A DNA stretch of 64,000 bases from positions 7,254,001 to 7,318,000 of the forward strand of contig NZ_CP107796.1 of NCBI RefSeq assembly GCF_036345995.1, given 5' to 3'. Positions 24,680 to 33,625 of this stretch are shown here, one piece after another; position 1 is the stretch's first letter, and every line of letters starts with the position of its first letter. This DNA is from Streptomyces sp. NBC_00557. Lineage in GTDB: Bacteria > Actinomycetota > Actinomycetes > Streptomycetales > Streptomycetaceae. A program made the translations under genes and the position numbers. A model generated the notes under the pieces. That model did no database searches, was not told the DNA's origin, and worked only from the letters and a program-made list of their open reading frames with translations.

Positions 24680-24703
24680 ACTGTACATACTAGTAGTTAC
24701 AGT
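24680..24703. promoter_or_regulatory. TetR operator
   Basis: The dyad ACTGTA-N12-TACAGT, with ACTAGT at its centre, begins seven bases upstream of the TetR start codon in an island of low G+C. Symmetry, length (24 bp) and position over the probable -10 region indicate autoregulation. Confidence 0.7.
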
Positions 24704-24854
24704 CGGCCAGTGGTCAGGGGAGCAGTCCGCCGCTCCCGGCGTACTCCCCGCGAGGTAGCCGCACTGCCGCCGGCCGCACGACGACCCGGACCCCTTCCCG
24801 GAGGGAGTCTCGTGCCATCCCCGCACAGCACAACCGACAAGGGAGTGGCCCGAG

Positions 24855-25145
24855 ATGCAGACCCTGGCGGACTGGCACGGTGGACCCGGCCCATGGATCC
24901 TGTTCTTCCCGCTGATCTGGGCGGCCGTGGTGATCGGCGCCGTCACCGTGCTGCGCCGCACCGCCTGGCGCGGCCGCGGCGGCCCGTGGCGGCCGGCCGA
25001 CGGCGCACGCCCCGCCGGCGACTCGCCGCTGGCCGTCCTCGGCCGCCGCTTCGCCTCCGGCGAGATCGACGAGGACGAGTACTGGCGCCGGCTGTCCGTC
25101 CTGGAGGAGCAGTTCGGCCGCGCCGGCAAGGGCGGTGCGGCATGA
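24855..25145 (+). CDS. SHOCT-domain small membrane protein
   Basis: 96 residues from ATG 24855. One membrane helix (WILFFPLIWAAVVIGAVTVL) is followed by a basic linker and a C-terminal SHOCT domain (LAVLGRRFASGEIDEDEYWR, RLSVLEEQF). SHOCT modules are short helical hairpins thought to mediate oligomerisation or membrane-proximal contacts. Its stop overlaps the ATG of the ABC ATPase gene (ATGA), so it is the first gene of a three-gene coupled operon and probably an accessory or regulatory subunit of the transporter. Confidence 0.88.
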   Translation: MQTLADWHGGPGPWILFFPLIWAAVVIGAVTVLRRTAWRGRGGPWRPADGARPAGDSPLAVLGRRFASGEIDEDEYWRRLSVLEEQFGRAGKGGAA

Positions 25146-25888
25146 CGGCGACCGCACTGCGGGCGGCGGCCCGCGTGGTGGACGCGGTGAAGGTGTACGG
25201 CCGTGGCGACACCGCCGTGCGCGCCCTGGACGGCGTCGACGTCTCCTTCCCCGCCGGACGCTTCACCGCGATCATGGGCCCCTCGGGCTCCGGCAAGTCC
25301 ACCCTCATGCACTGCGCGGCCGGGCTCGACACGCTCACCTCCGGCGCCGCCTGGATCGGTGACACCGAACTCGGCGCGCTGGACGACCGGCGCCTGACGC
25401 TGCTGCGCCGCGACCGGGTCGGCTTCGTCTTCCAGGCGTTCAACCTGGTGCCGACGCTGACCGTCGCGGAGAACATCACCCTGCCCCTGGACCTGGCCGG
25501 CCGGCGCGGCGACCCGGAGTGGATCGACGCGCTGATCGACGTGGTCGGACTGCGCGACCGGCTGCACCACCGGTCGTCGCAGCTCTCCGGCGGGCAGCAG
25601 CAACGCGTCGCCGTGGCGCGGGCGTTCGCCGGGCGGCCCGAAGTGGTCTTCGCCGACGAGCCGACCGGGAACCTCGACTCCCGCTCCGGCGCCGAGGTGC
25701 TCGGCCTGCTCGGCTCGGCCGTACGGGAGATGGACCGCACCGTCGCCATGGTCACCCACGACCCGATGGCCGCCGCGCACGCCGACGAGGTGCTCTTCCT
25801 CGCCGACGGACGGCTGGTCGACCGGATGGAATCGCCGACCGCGGACCGGGTCCTGGACCGCATGAAGGCCTTCGAGGTGCGCGCATGA
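25142..25888 (+). CDS. ABC transporter ATP-binding protein (MacB/LolD type)
   Basis: 248 residues from ATG 25142. Walker A GPSGSGKST, Q-loop FVFQAFNLVPTLTVAEN, signature LSGGQQQRVAVARA, Walker B VVFADEPTGNLD and the H-loop MVTHDP are all present. The DEPTGNLDS motif and size assign it to the LolD/MacB/FtsE subfamily, which pairs with FtsX-type permeases. It overlaps the SHOCT gene upstream and the permease downstream by four bases each. It energises the mechanotransmission-type exporter encoded next. Confidence 0.95.
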   Translation: MTATALRAAARVVDAVKVYGRGDTAVRALDGVDVSFPAGRFTAIMGPSGSGKSTLMHCAAGLDTLTSGAAWIGDTELGALDDRRLTLLRRDRVGFVFQAFNLVPTLTVAENITLPLDLAGRRGDPEWIDALIDVVGLRDRLHHRSSQLSGGQQQRVAVARAFAGRPEVVFADEPTGNLDSRSGAEVLGLLGSAVREMDRTVAMVTHDPMAAAHADEVLFLADGRLVDRMESPTADRVLDRMKAFEVRA

Positions 25889-28446
25889 ACGCATCGCTCC
25901 GGCTCGGCCTCACCTCCCTGCGCACGCACCGGCGCCGGTTCGCCGGCACCTTCCTCGCCGTGTTCCTCGGCGTCGCGTTCCTGACCGGCACCCTCGTCAT
26001 GGGCGACACGCTGCGGGCGAGCTTCGGCAGCATGTTCGGCGAGGCCACCAGCGGCACGGACGCCGTCGTACGCGGCGCCGACGCCATCACCACGCCCGGC
26101 GAAGCCCAGGGCGTACGGCGGCCCGTCGACACCTCGCTGGTGAAGACCGTCGAGCGGGTGCCGGGCGTGGCCGCGGCGGCCCCGGACATCCAGGGCGCCG
26201 GCCAGCTCGTCGGCGCCGACGGCAAGCCGGTCGGCGGCCAGGGACCGCCCACGATCGCCGGGAACTGGATCACCGACCCCGGGCTCAACCCCTACCGGAT
26301 CGCCGAGGGCCGCGCCCCCGCCCGGCCGGGCGAGGTCGTGGTGAACCGGGGCGCCGCGAAGAAGGGCGGCCTGAGGATCGGCGACACCACCACCCTGCGC
26401 ACCCCGGACCCCGTGAAGGTCACGATCGTCGGCCTCGCCACCTTCGGCGGGCAGGACGGCATGGCCCAGGTGACCTTCACCGGCATGACCCGCGCCGACG
26501 CCGAGAAGTACCTCACCGCCCGGCCCGGCCAGGCGGCGTCCATCGCGGTGCGGGCCGGGCCCGGGGTGAGTCAGCAGGAGCTCGTCCGGCGGCTGACTCC
26601 GGTGCTGCCGAAGGGAGTCGAGGCGATCACCGGGCAGCAGGCGGCGCAGGAGAACACCGACATGATCTCCAGCCAGTTCCTGACGGTCTTCACCACCTTC
26701 CTGCTCGTCTTCTCCGGTGTCGCCCTGCTCGTCGCCACCTTCTCCATCCACAACACCTTCGCGATCGTGGTCGCCCAACGCACCGGGGAGAACGCCCTGT
26801 TGCGGGCCCTCGGCGCGGCCCGCCGCCAGGTGACCGCCGCCGCCCTCGCCGAGGCCTGCCTCGTCGCGCTCACCGCGTCCCTCACCGGGCTCGCGGGCGG
26901 CATCGGCATCGCCGCGGGCCTCCAGGCGCTGTTCCCGGCGATCGGATTCCCGTTCCCCGACGGCGACCTGGTCATCAAGACGCTGTCGATGACGCTGCCG
27001 CTCGCCGTGGGCATCGTGGTCTGCCTGGGCTCCGCACTGCTGCCCGCCCGGCGCGCCGGACGGACCGCGCCGCTCGCCGCGCTGCGCGAGACGGCGGTCG
27101 ACACCTCCGGCGCCTCACGCGTCCGCGTGATCACCGGGGCGGTCCTCGGCGCGTCGGCGCTCGCCGCGACCCTGACCGGCGTCCTGGTGTCCCCGTCCGT
27201 GTGGTGGGCGGGCCTGGGCGCACTGCTGGCCCTGGCGGCCTTCGTCGTCCTCGGCCCGGTCGCCGCCACGACGGCCGTACGGCTGCTCGGCGGCCCCCTG
27301 GACCGGCTGCGCGGAGTCACCGGATCCCTGGCCCGGCGCAACGCCCTGCGCAGCCCCAAGCGGACGGCGGCCACCGCGAGCGCGCTGATGATCGGCGTGG
27401 CCGTGGTGTCGCTGTTCACCGTCTTCGGCGCCTCGCTGAAGGCCACGATGGACCAGACGGTGTCCCGGTCCTTCGCCGGGGACGTCGCCGTCAGCAGCCC
27501 GTCCTTCGGCGCGGGCGGCAGCGGCCTCAGCCCCCGGCTGGCCCCCGCGCTGCAGCGGCTGCCGCAGGTGGACACGGCCGTGGGGCTCGGCCGCGGGGTC
27601 GCGGAAGTCGACGGCAAGGGGCGGGCGTTGACCGTCACCGACCCGGTGGCCCTCGACCGCACCTTCGACCTCGGCACCGTCACCGGCTCGCTGCGCGGCC
27701 TGGGCGCCGACGGCATCGCGATCGACCGCACCGAGGCCGGCCGGCGGCACCTGCGCACCGGCGACACGGCCAGGCTGACCTTCACCGACGGCAGCACGGA
27801 GAACTTCACCGTCCGGGCCCTGTACGACCGGTCGGAACTCGCCGGCGACTACGTCATCACCCGGGCCGCGTGGGCCCCGCACCGCACGCAGGACGCCGAC
27901 ACCCTCATCGCCGTCACCTTCAGGCACGGGGTGGGCGCCGACGCGGGCAAGGCGGCGGTGAAGAAGGTCGCCGCGCGGTACGGCAACCCGTCCGTGCAGA
28001 CCCGGGACGAGTACGCGCAGTCGTCGGCGGGCGGCATCGACATGATGCTCACGCTCGTCTACGCGCTCCTCGCCCTCGCCGTGGTCATCGCCCTGCTCGG
28101 CATCGCCAACACGCTGACCCTCGCGCTGCACGAGCGCACCCGGGAACTCGGGCTGCTGCGTGCCGTCGGCCAGACCCGGGCCCAGCTGAGGGCCATGATC
28201 CGCTGGGAGTCCGTGCTGGTCGCCGCGTTCGGCACGGCCGGCGGGCTCGGGCTCGGCGCCTTCCTGGGCTGGGTGCTGGTGAAGGCGTCCGACGGCGCGA
28301 GCGACACCGCGTTCGCCTTCGCCCTCCCGCCCGTACGCCTCCTGGTGGTCGCCCTGGTCGGCCTCCTCGCCGGCGCCCTGGCCGGACTCCGCCCGGCGCG
28401 ACGGGCGGGACGCCTGGACGTGCTGGGTGCCATCGCGACGGAGTGA
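25885..28446 (+). CDS. FtsX-like ABC transporter permease (two FtsX domains)
   Basis: 853 residues from ATG 25885. The N-terminal helix (GTFLAVFLGVAFLTGTLVMG) is followed by a MacB-type periplasmic core domain of about 220 residues. A first FtsX unit begins at FLTVFTTFLLVFSGVALLVA. A second external domain and a C-terminal FtsX unit (MLTLVYALLALAVVIALLGI, then NTLTLALHERTRELGLLRAV) follow. This duplicated architecture is common for Gram-positive exporters of peptides, lipids or antibiotics. Substrate unknown. Translation is coupled to the ATPase gene, and the operon is followed by a strong terminator at 28712. Confidence 0.93.
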   Translation: MNASLRLGLTSLRTHRRRFAGTFLAVFLGVAFLTGTLVMGDTLRASFGSMFGEATSGTDAVVRGADAITTPGEAQGVRRPVDTSLVKTVERVPGVAAAAPDIQGAGQLVGADGKPVGGQGPPTIAGNWITDPGLNPYRIAEGRAPARPGEVVVNRGAAKKGGLRIGDTTTLRTPDPVKVTIVGLATFGGQDGMAQVTFTGMTRADAEKYLTARPGQAASIAVRAGPGVSQQELVRRLTPVLPKGVEAITGQQAAQENTDMISSQFLTVFTTFLLVFSGVALLVATFSIHNTFAIVVAQRTGENALLRALGAARRQVTAAALAEACLVALTASLTGLAGGIGIAAGLQALFPAIGFPFPDGDLVIKTLSMTLPLAVGIVVCLGSALLPARRAGRTAPLAALRETAVDTSGASRVRVITGAVLGASALAATLTGVLVSPSVWWAGLGALLALAAFVVLGPVAATTAVRLLGGPLDRLRGVTGSLARRNALRSPKRTAATASALMIGVAVVSLFTVFGASLKATMDQTVSRSFAGDVAVSSPSFGAGGSGLSPRLAPALQRLPQVDTAVGLGRGVAEVDGKGRALTVTDPVALDRTFDLGTVTGSLRGLGADGIAIDRTEAGRRHLRTGDTARLTFTDGSTENFTVRALYDRSELAGDYVITRAAWAPHRTQDADTLIAVTFRHGVGADAGKAAVKKVAARYGNPSVQTRDEYAQSSAGGIDMMLTLVYALLALAVVIALLGIANTLTLALHERTRELGLLRAVGQTRAQLRAMIRWESVLVAAFGTAGGLGLGAFLGWVLVKASDGASDTAFAFALPPVRLLVVALVGLLAGALAGLRPARRAGRLDVLGAIATE

Positions 28447-28516
28447 CTGCGTCGCTTCGGCGGCTCGCGCCCCTGGACGGGTGGGTGCTTGTCGTCTCGC
28501 GGGCGCGGGCGGGGTG

Positions 28517-28577
28517 TGGCCGGTCGCGCCCACGCGGCGAAGCCGCATGCCGATACGGCCCCGCGCCCCTGGGGGTG
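28517..28577. repeat. Probable dispersed Streptomyces intergenic repeat
   Basis: The stretch containing GCGGCGAAGCCGC and ending CCCCGCGCCCCTGGGGGTG strongly resembles a short sequence that recurs downstream of many Streptomyces genes. Internal hairpins (GCGGCgaaGCCGC; CCCCtgGGGG) are visible. The dispersed nature is recalled, not shown by this window, which contains only this copy. Confidence 0.4.
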
Positions 28578-28711
28578 TGCCGGTGCTTCTGACGGCGCCC
28601 TGAGCAGCTGCGGGCCGTCGTGCCCCCCAGTGTCCCAAGGGCCTGAGGGACCCCCAGGCGGCACGGGTGGCCGCAGCGGTACCCCGCGGGCGCGGGCCAC
28701 CGAGCTGGGCC

Positions 28712-28749
28712 GCCGCGGCAGCCCGCCGGCGTGGGCGGGCTGCCGCGGC
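28712..28749. terminator. Strong bidirectional hairpin terminator
   Basis: A perfect 16-bp inverted repeat (arms 28712-28727 and 28734-28749, core GCCGCGGCAGCCCGCC) with a 6-base loop lies between the convergent permease and anti-sigma-type genes. The remaining 260 bp of this gap hold a second weaker hairpin near 28636-28655 and no convincing gene. Confidence 0.8.
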
Positions 28750-28770
28750 GCGGCGTGTCTCACCGCCCGG

Positions 28771-29415
28771 TCAGCCGGGAACGGCGGACCGGGCGGGAGC
28801 CTGAGGGCGGGGGCCGGCGGCAGTGGCGGCCGCGCCGGCCACCGGCGCCGCCGCGGCGGGCGCTGCCGCGGTCAGGGCGACGCCGGCGCCGACCGGCGTA
28901 CCGACCGGCGCCCTGGCCGCGGTACCGACGCGGACCGGCTCGGGCGCGGCGGGCACCTCGGCGGCACGGCGCGGCGCGTGGGCCGGATACGGCCGAACCG
29001 CCGCGGGCGCGGGCAGCGTGAACCAGACGACCTTGCCGTTCTCGCCGTCCGGCCGCGCCCCCCAGCTCTCGCTGACCGCCGCCACCATCGCCAGCCCGCG
29101 CCCGCACGTGGCCAGCGGACCGCCGTCCGACGTGTCCGGGGCGTCGGCCGGCACCGGAAGCCGGGGATCGTTGTCGCGCACCGAGACCGTGAGCCGGTCC
29201 GGCGCCAGCTCCAGTTCGACGGTGCACGACTTGTCGGGCCTGGCATGCCGGTGGACGTTGCTCAGCAGTTCCGTCACACCGAGCGCCGCCCGGTCTATCA
29301 ACGCGTCCATGTGCCAGTAGCGCAACTGCGCAGATACGATTCTGCGGACCTGGCCGATCCGCGACGGCAGGGCTTGGAGCTCCACCGTGCAGTGCCTGCT
29401 TGGGTGACTGATCAC
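28771..29415 (-). CDS. ATP-binding protein of the anti-sigma (RsbW-like HATPase) family
   Basis: 214 residues from GTG 29415 (GGGGAG box nine bases upstream). The HATPase_c_2 fold shows VTELLSNVHRHARPDKSC (N box), VSVRDNDPRLP (G1) and CGRGLAMVAAVSESWG (G2). Domain length is about 135 residues, as in RsbW/SpoIIAB-like proteins, several dozen of which occur in each Streptomyces. The last 70 residues are a low-complexity Ala/Pro/Val tail (from about residue 145) with no predicted structure. Targets are probably anti-anti-sigma or regulatory proteins encoded elsewhere; no partner is adjacent. Confidence 0.88.
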   Translation of the reverse strand: MISHPSRHCTVELQALPSRIGQVRRIVSAQLRYWHMDALIDRAALGVTELLSNVHRHARPDKSCTVELELAPDRLTVSVRDNDPRLPVPADAPDTSDGGPLATCGRGLAMVAAVSESWGARPDGENGKVVWFTLPAPAAVRPYPAHAPRRAAEVPAAPEPVRVGTAARAPVGTPVGAGVALTAAAPAAAAPVAGAAATAAGPRPQAPARSAVPG

Positions 29416-29668
29416 GGCTGCGACTCCCCGATGTAGAGGTCCGAGGGACCGGAAGAACACGGAGAACAACGGATCCAGCAGGGTGGCTTGCGTCCAAACG
29501 TCCGCCTGCTGTATGGCCGGCGGGCTGGTTCGCAGCGTTATCGCCGGTAAACCCAGAGTGACGTGAGACCAGCGTGACGCAGCGGATGCGGTCCCGCAAC
29601 TCGCCGCGACGGACCGCTGCTCGGAGTCATACGACCGGCGTCCTGCCGAGCGGGCGGCCGCGCCCTCC

Positions 29669-29992
29669 TCAGCCGCCGCGCCCGGCGGCCCGGCGCACCG
29701 CCTCGATGAACCGGCGTGCCGCGGGCGGCCCCGGCTCGCCCGGAGCGGGGTCGTGCTCGCCCAGTGTCAGCAGGTACCGCTTGCCGTTGAGGTCGGCGAG
29801 TGCCTTGTCGTCCGGTCCGAACCACGGCCGGGACGCGCGCACCGCCTGCACCGGGGCACTGTCGATCTCGCTGCCGTAGCTGGTGAGCAACTCCAGCCTG
29901 CCGTCGTTGATCCGGACCTGACCGGCCCGGGTGAGCGAACGCAGCCGCTTGCCGATCCGCACGCCCGTGGCTGTGAACTCCGGCTCCGCCAT
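29669..29992 (-). CDS. Small conserved actinobacterial protein, unknown function
   Basis: 107 residues from ATG 29992. The sequence alternates short strands ([35 protein letters not shown]) with a final helix ([12 protein letters not shown]), which suggests a small PH-like or SH3-like beta fold. No catalytic motif or membrane segment is present. It stands alone between the anti-sigma-type ATPase and the PLP enzyme. Coding status is supported by consistent third-position G/C and conserved-looking hydrophobic pattern. Confidence 0.6.
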   Translation of the reverse strand: MAEPEFTATGVRIGKRLRSLTRAGQVRINDGRLELLTSYGSEIDSAPVQAVRASRPWFGPDDKALADLNGKRYLLTLGEHDPAPGEPGPPAARRFIEAVRRAAGRGG

Positions 29993-30196
29993 CCTTGGCC
30001 GCCCCCTTGCCCGTGTGCTTCCGCGATCCAGTGTGCGCCCACGGCCGGGACGATCGTCCCGACGCGTGCAGTCTGCCCCGACGCGGCCGGGAGCACCAGT
30101 ACATGCGAAGCGCCCGCGCCGCGCGCCCGGAGCACTCCCGCCAATGCGCCCCGACAGTTCGCGCCCCCCTGCTCCCCAGGGGTGTCTTTGGGTGGC

Positions 30197-30245
30197 TGAA
30201 AGATGTGTTTATGCAGGTGGGAAGCGGTGTGAAAGATGCCTATGC
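30197..30245 (+). promoter_or_regulatory. Direct repeat upstream of the PLP enzyme gene
   Basis: TGAAAGATG occurs at 30197-30205 and 30230-30238, each followed by a TATGC-type end (TGTTTATGC and CCTATGC). The copies are 33 bp apart, about three helical turns, in an A/T-rich stretch ending 55 bp before the start codon. The second copy may overlap a -10 box (TATGCT). An activator or repressor site is inferred. Confidence 0.45.
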
Positions 30246-30299
30246 TCGAGGTGCCGGCCGCGCGAGGCGTCGTCGGCGCCCAGCCGAAGGAGCATCGCC

Positions 30300-31424
30300 G
30301 TGAGCACCACCCACCCGACCCGGACCGGCGCCACCCTCGACGTCGACCGCAGCGACGCCGGCTACCGCGGCTGGCTGAAAGAGGCCGTGCGCAAAGTCCA
30401 GGCCGACGCCAACCGGTCCGCGGACACGCACCTGCTGCGCTTCCCCCTGCCCGAGCAGTGGGGCATCGACCTCTACCTGAAGGACGAGTCCACCCACCCC
30501 ACCGGCAGCCTCAAGCACCGCCTCGCCCGCTCTCTGTTCCTGTACGGCCTCTGCAATGGCTGGATCCGCCCCGGCCGCCCCGTCATCGAGGCCTCCAGCG
30601 GCTCCACGGCCGTCTCCGAGGCCTACTTCGCCAAACTGATCGGCGTGCCCTTCATCGCGGTCATGCCGCGCACGACCAGCGCCGAGAAGTGCCGTCTGAT
30701 CGAGTTCCACGGTGGCCGGTGCCACTTCGTGGACGACCCCCGGAAGATGTACGAGGAGTCCGCCCGCCTCGCGGTGGAGACCGGCGGCCACTATATGGAC
30801 CAGTTCACCTACGCCGAGCGGGCCACGGACTGGCGCGGCAACAACAACATCGCCGAATCCATCTTCCGCCAGCTGGAGTTGGAGCGGTTCCCGGAGCCGG
30901 CCTGGATCGTCGCCACCGCCGGCACCGGCGGCACCTCCGCGACCCTCGCCCGCTATGTGCACTACATGCAGTACGACACCCGGATCTGCGTCGCCGACCC
31001 GGAGAACTCCTGTTTCTTCGAGGGCTGGACCACCGGCGATCCGGACGTCACCTGCGACTGCGGCTCGCGGATCGAGGGCATCGGCCGCCCGCGCATGGAG
31101 CCGAGCTTCGTGCCCGGCGCGATCGACCGGATGATGAAGGTTCCGGATGCCGCCAGCGTCGCCGCCGTACGGGCCCTGGAGCGGGCCATCGGCCGCAAGG
31201 CGGGCGGCTCCACGGGCACCGGGCTGTGGAGCGCGCTGAAGATCGTCGCCGAGATGGTGGCCGAGGGCCGCCGGGGCAGCGTCGTCACCCTGCTGTGCGA
31301 CCCGGGCGACCGCTACCTCGACAAGTACTACTCCGACGCCTGGCTCGCCGGGCAGGGCCTGGACATCGCGCCGTACACCGCGGCGATCGAGACCCTGCTG
31401 GCCACGGGGGTGTGGCCGGACTGA
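30300..31424 (+). CDS. PLP-dependent cysteine synthase family protein (Cds1 cysteine desulfhydrase-like)
   Basis: 374 residues from GTG 30300, with a GAAGGAG ribosome site. The PLP lysine is K72 in [12 protein letters not shown], followed by the substrate-binding loop [13 protein letters not shown] and the phosphate-binding glycine loop [15 protein letters not shown]. It is longer than CysK/CysM (about 310) and resembles the mycobacterial Cds1 group, where the enzyme releases H2S from cysteine and supports respiration under stress. Whether this copy makes or degrades cysteine cannot be decided from sequence. It is monocistronic, with a repeated element in its promoter. Confidence 0.85.
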   Translation: MSTTHPTRTGATLDVDRSDAGYRGWLKEAVRKVQADANRSADTHLLRFPLPEQWGIDLYLKDESTHPTGSLKHRLARSLFLYGLCNGWIRPGRPVIEASSGSTAVSEAYFAKLIGVPFIAVMPRTTSAEKCRLIEFHGGRCHFVDDPRKMYEESARLAVETGGHYMDQFTYAERATDWRGNNNIAESIFRQLELERFPEPAWIVATAGTGGTSATLARYVHYMQYDTRICVADPENSCFFEGWTTGDPDVTCDCGSRIEGIGRPRMEPSFVPGAIDRMMKVPDAASVAAVRALERAIGRKAGGSTGTGLWSALKIVAEMVAEGRRGSVVTLLCDPGDRYLDKYYSDAWLAGQGLDIAPYTAAIETLLATGVWPD

Positions 31425-31656
31425 GCCGGCCGGCCGTCCGGGAGGCCGGGACCCGACGCCCGGGTGACAGGGGTGTGTGGGTTTGGTGTCGTCTCAATTG
31501 CGGTTCTGGGCAAGCTCGTTGTGCCTCTCTGACTGATAAGATCATCCCACTTTTCACATGGGCTGACGGCGTGTCACGGACGCGCACGGGGGGACAGTCT
31601 CGAAGGCACCATCGCGCTCGCACGCTTACGGCGCGATGCGACTTGAAGAGAGTCTC

Positions 31657-32859
31657 ATGACGTCATTGACCACGGATCCACTGCTGTGGATCTTGCTGGT
31701 GGTGCTCGTCGCTGCGGTCGTCGCAGTGATGCGCGCCCGGAGAACCAACATGGCGCTCCGAAGAACGCGAAAGGAACTGGAGACAGGGCTGGGCGAGGCC
31801 CGCGGCGAGATCAGCCGGCTGCACGCGCACATCGCCGCGCTCACCGCCCAGCAGCAGCGCGACCTCGCCGACGTACGGGCCGACGCCGAGGCGGCGACCA
31901 AGGCGGTGCTGAAGTCCGCCATGGGCACGCTCCAGTCGCTCGCCGAGGAACAGCAGGTCCTCCTCGACAGCCTGCTGAGGAAGTACGGCGACACCACCGA
32001 CGTCCTGGCCGACCTGATGACGGTCGACCACACCGGCAGCCAGTTCGGCCGCCGCGCCAAGGGCATCTCCGTGCTGTGCGGCGGATGGCTGGGCAGGCGC
32101 GAGGGCGCCGCGACCGTCTACGACGTCGCCCGCAGCGCCCAGGGCAGGATCAAGGACTTCAACCGGGTCAGCGTCCACTCCCAGGTGAACGTCTCGCTCG
32201 TCGGCAAGGCGGTCGAGCCGGTGGCCGTCGTCCTGGCCGAACTGCTGGACAACGCGACGAACTACAGCGCGCCGGGCACGCCGGTCGAGGTCAACATCCA
32301 GAGCGTGCCGACCGGTGTGTGCTTCATCGTGGACGACGCCGGCCTGGGCATGGACCAGGAGACCAAGGACCGGGCGGCGGCACTGCTGTCCGTCGACGGC
32401 CCCGTCGACATCACCGGCCTCGGCGATCCGCCGCGGTTCGGCTTCGCCGTGTGCGGCATGCTCGCCGCCCGCTACGGCTTCGCCGTCTCCGTCGGTTCCG
32501 TTTCCCCCTACGGCGGAGTGCGTGCAGTGATCCGTGTACCCGAAAGCCTGCTCTCCGCCGACGCTCCTTCCCCCGCGGCCGGCGCCCAGGACTCCGCGAC
32601 CCCCGAGGAGGCCCCCCAGCGACTGGCGCCGGTACCGGTCGTCGGCCCCACGCACGTGGTGGGGACGACCTTGGGAGGCCTGCCCAAACGCCGGCGGCGC
32701 AGCGGTCCCGTCACGGTCGTCCCGGCCCTCGACAGCGCCGGCCCGGAGGAGACTCCCGAGGCGGCCAGCGAGGTGACGGCGTCGCGGATCGGGGCGTTCG
32801 CGCGCGGCACTCAGCTCGGGCGCACCACGAACACCACGGAAGGACCTGACAACCAGTGA
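31657..32859 (+). CDS. cvnA: Conservon sensor-like ATPase CvnA
   Basis: 400 residues. ATG 31657 is preferred to ATG 31636 because GAAGAGAG precedes it. One membrane helix (LLWILLVVLVAAVVAVM) is followed by a coiled coil (RTRKELETGLGEARGEISRL), a His-kinase-like linker and an HATPase domain with VVLAELLDNATNYSAP and IVDDAGLGMD. A disordered tail of 90 residues ends the protein. It is a short CvnA without the large extracellular domain seen in many paralogues. It heads the coupled set cvnA-B-C-D and is thought to form a membrane complex with CvnB and CvnC that controls the CvnD GTPase. Confidence 0.93.
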   Translation: MTSLTTDPLLWILLVVLVAAVVAVMRARRTNMALRRTRKELETGLGEARGEISRLHAHIAALTAQQQRDLADVRADAEAATKAVLKSAMGTLQSLAEEQQVLLDSLLRKYGDTTDVLADLMTVDHTGSQFGRRAKGISVLCGGWLGRREGAATVYDVARSAQGRIKDFNRVSVHSQVNVSLVGKAVEPVAVVLAELLDNATNYSAPGTPVEVNIQSVPTGVCFIVDDAGLGMDQETKDRAAALLSVDGPVDITGLGDPPRFGFAVCGMLAARYGFAVSVGSVSPYGGVRAVIRVPESLLSADAPSPAAGAQDSATPEEAPQRLAPVPVVGPTHVVGTTLGGLPKRRRRSGPVTVVPALDSAGPEETPEAASEVTASRIGAFARGTQLGRTTNTTEGPDNQ

Positions 32860-33254
32860 ACATCGACCTGTCGTGGGTGCTGAACGACGTGCTCGAGGTG
32901 CGCGGAGCCCGGCACGCGATCCTCGTCTCGGGAGACGGCCTGCTGCTGCAGCGCTCGGACGACATCGGGCGCGACGACGCCGAGACGAACGCCGCGGCGA
33001 TGAGCTCGATGCAGTCGCTGAGCCGCGCCGTCGCGGGGTTCGTGGGAGCGGGACACGGTATCTGGAAGCAGACGCTGCTGGAGTACGACGGCGGCTGGAT
33101 CTTCCTGATCGCGGCCGGCCAGGGCTCCTACCTCGCCGTCTCGGCCGCGCCGGACGTCGACATGGAGGCGATGTCCTTCCGCATGCAGAAGACGGTGGCG
33201 GGCCTGAGCAAGGCGATGAGTGTGGCCCCGCGCTCGGACGGTGCGGGCGTATGA
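32856..33254 (+). CDS. cvnB: Conservon roadblock/LC7 protein CvnB
   Basis: 132 residues from GTG 32856, overlapping cvnA by four bases. The roadblock/LC7 fold is indicated by LSWVLNDVLEVRGARHAILV and SGDGLLLQRSDDIG, ending with MSFRMQKTVAGLSKAMS. Roadblock proteins act as non-catalytic regulators or GAP-like partners of Ras/Mgl-type GTPases, which fits CvnD encoded two genes downstream. Soluble, no other domain. Confidence 0.95.
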   Translation: MNIDLSWVLNDVLEVRGARHAILVSGDGLLLQRSDDIGRDDAETNAAAMSSMQSLSRAVAGFVGAGHGIWKQTLLEYDGGWIFLIAAGQGSYLAVSAAPDVDMEAMSFRMQKTVAGLSKAMSVAPRSDGAGV

Positions 33255-33625
33255 CGACGCCCGGCGAGGAAGCCTCCGTCACCAGCGAGTTCGTCCGCTC
33301 CTACGTCATCACCGGCGGCCGGAGCCTGCCCGCCTCGGACGACCTGGCGCTGCACACCCTGGTCACCCTGGCTCCCGACCGGACCCCTCCACTGGGAGCA
33401 GGCCCCGAGGTGATGGCGATCTGGAAGCTGTGCTCCGGCGGCTATCTGTCGGTCGCGGAAGTGGCCGGCCACGTGGGACTGCCGGTGGGGGTGGCCCGGC
33501 TGCTGCTGACCGACTTATTCGAGCAGGGCCACCTCCTGCGCCGCGCGGAGCCGCCCCGGGCGCAGAACGTTGACAGAGCGACCCTCGAGAAGGTTCTGAA
33601 TGGACTCCAATCCCTCATCGGCTGA
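33251..33625 (+). CDS. cvnC: Conservon DUF742 protein CvnC
   Basis: 124 residues from ATG 33251, overlapping cvnB by four bases. The DUF742 signature VRSYVITGGRSLPASDDLAL is followed by a winged-helix-like region CSGGYLSVAEVAGHVGLPVG and LLLTDLFEQGHLLRR. The protein is conserved only within conservons and is believed to form part of the CvnA/B/C complex. Its 3' end overlaps cvnD by 26 bases in another frame, enforcing coupled translation. Confidence 0.94.
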   Translation: MTTPGEEASVTSEFVRSYVITGGRSLPASDDLALHTLVTLAPDRTPPLGAGPEVMAIWKLCSGGYLSVAEVAGHVGLPVGVARLLLTDLFEQGHLLRRAEPPRAQNVDRATLEKVLNGLQSLIG

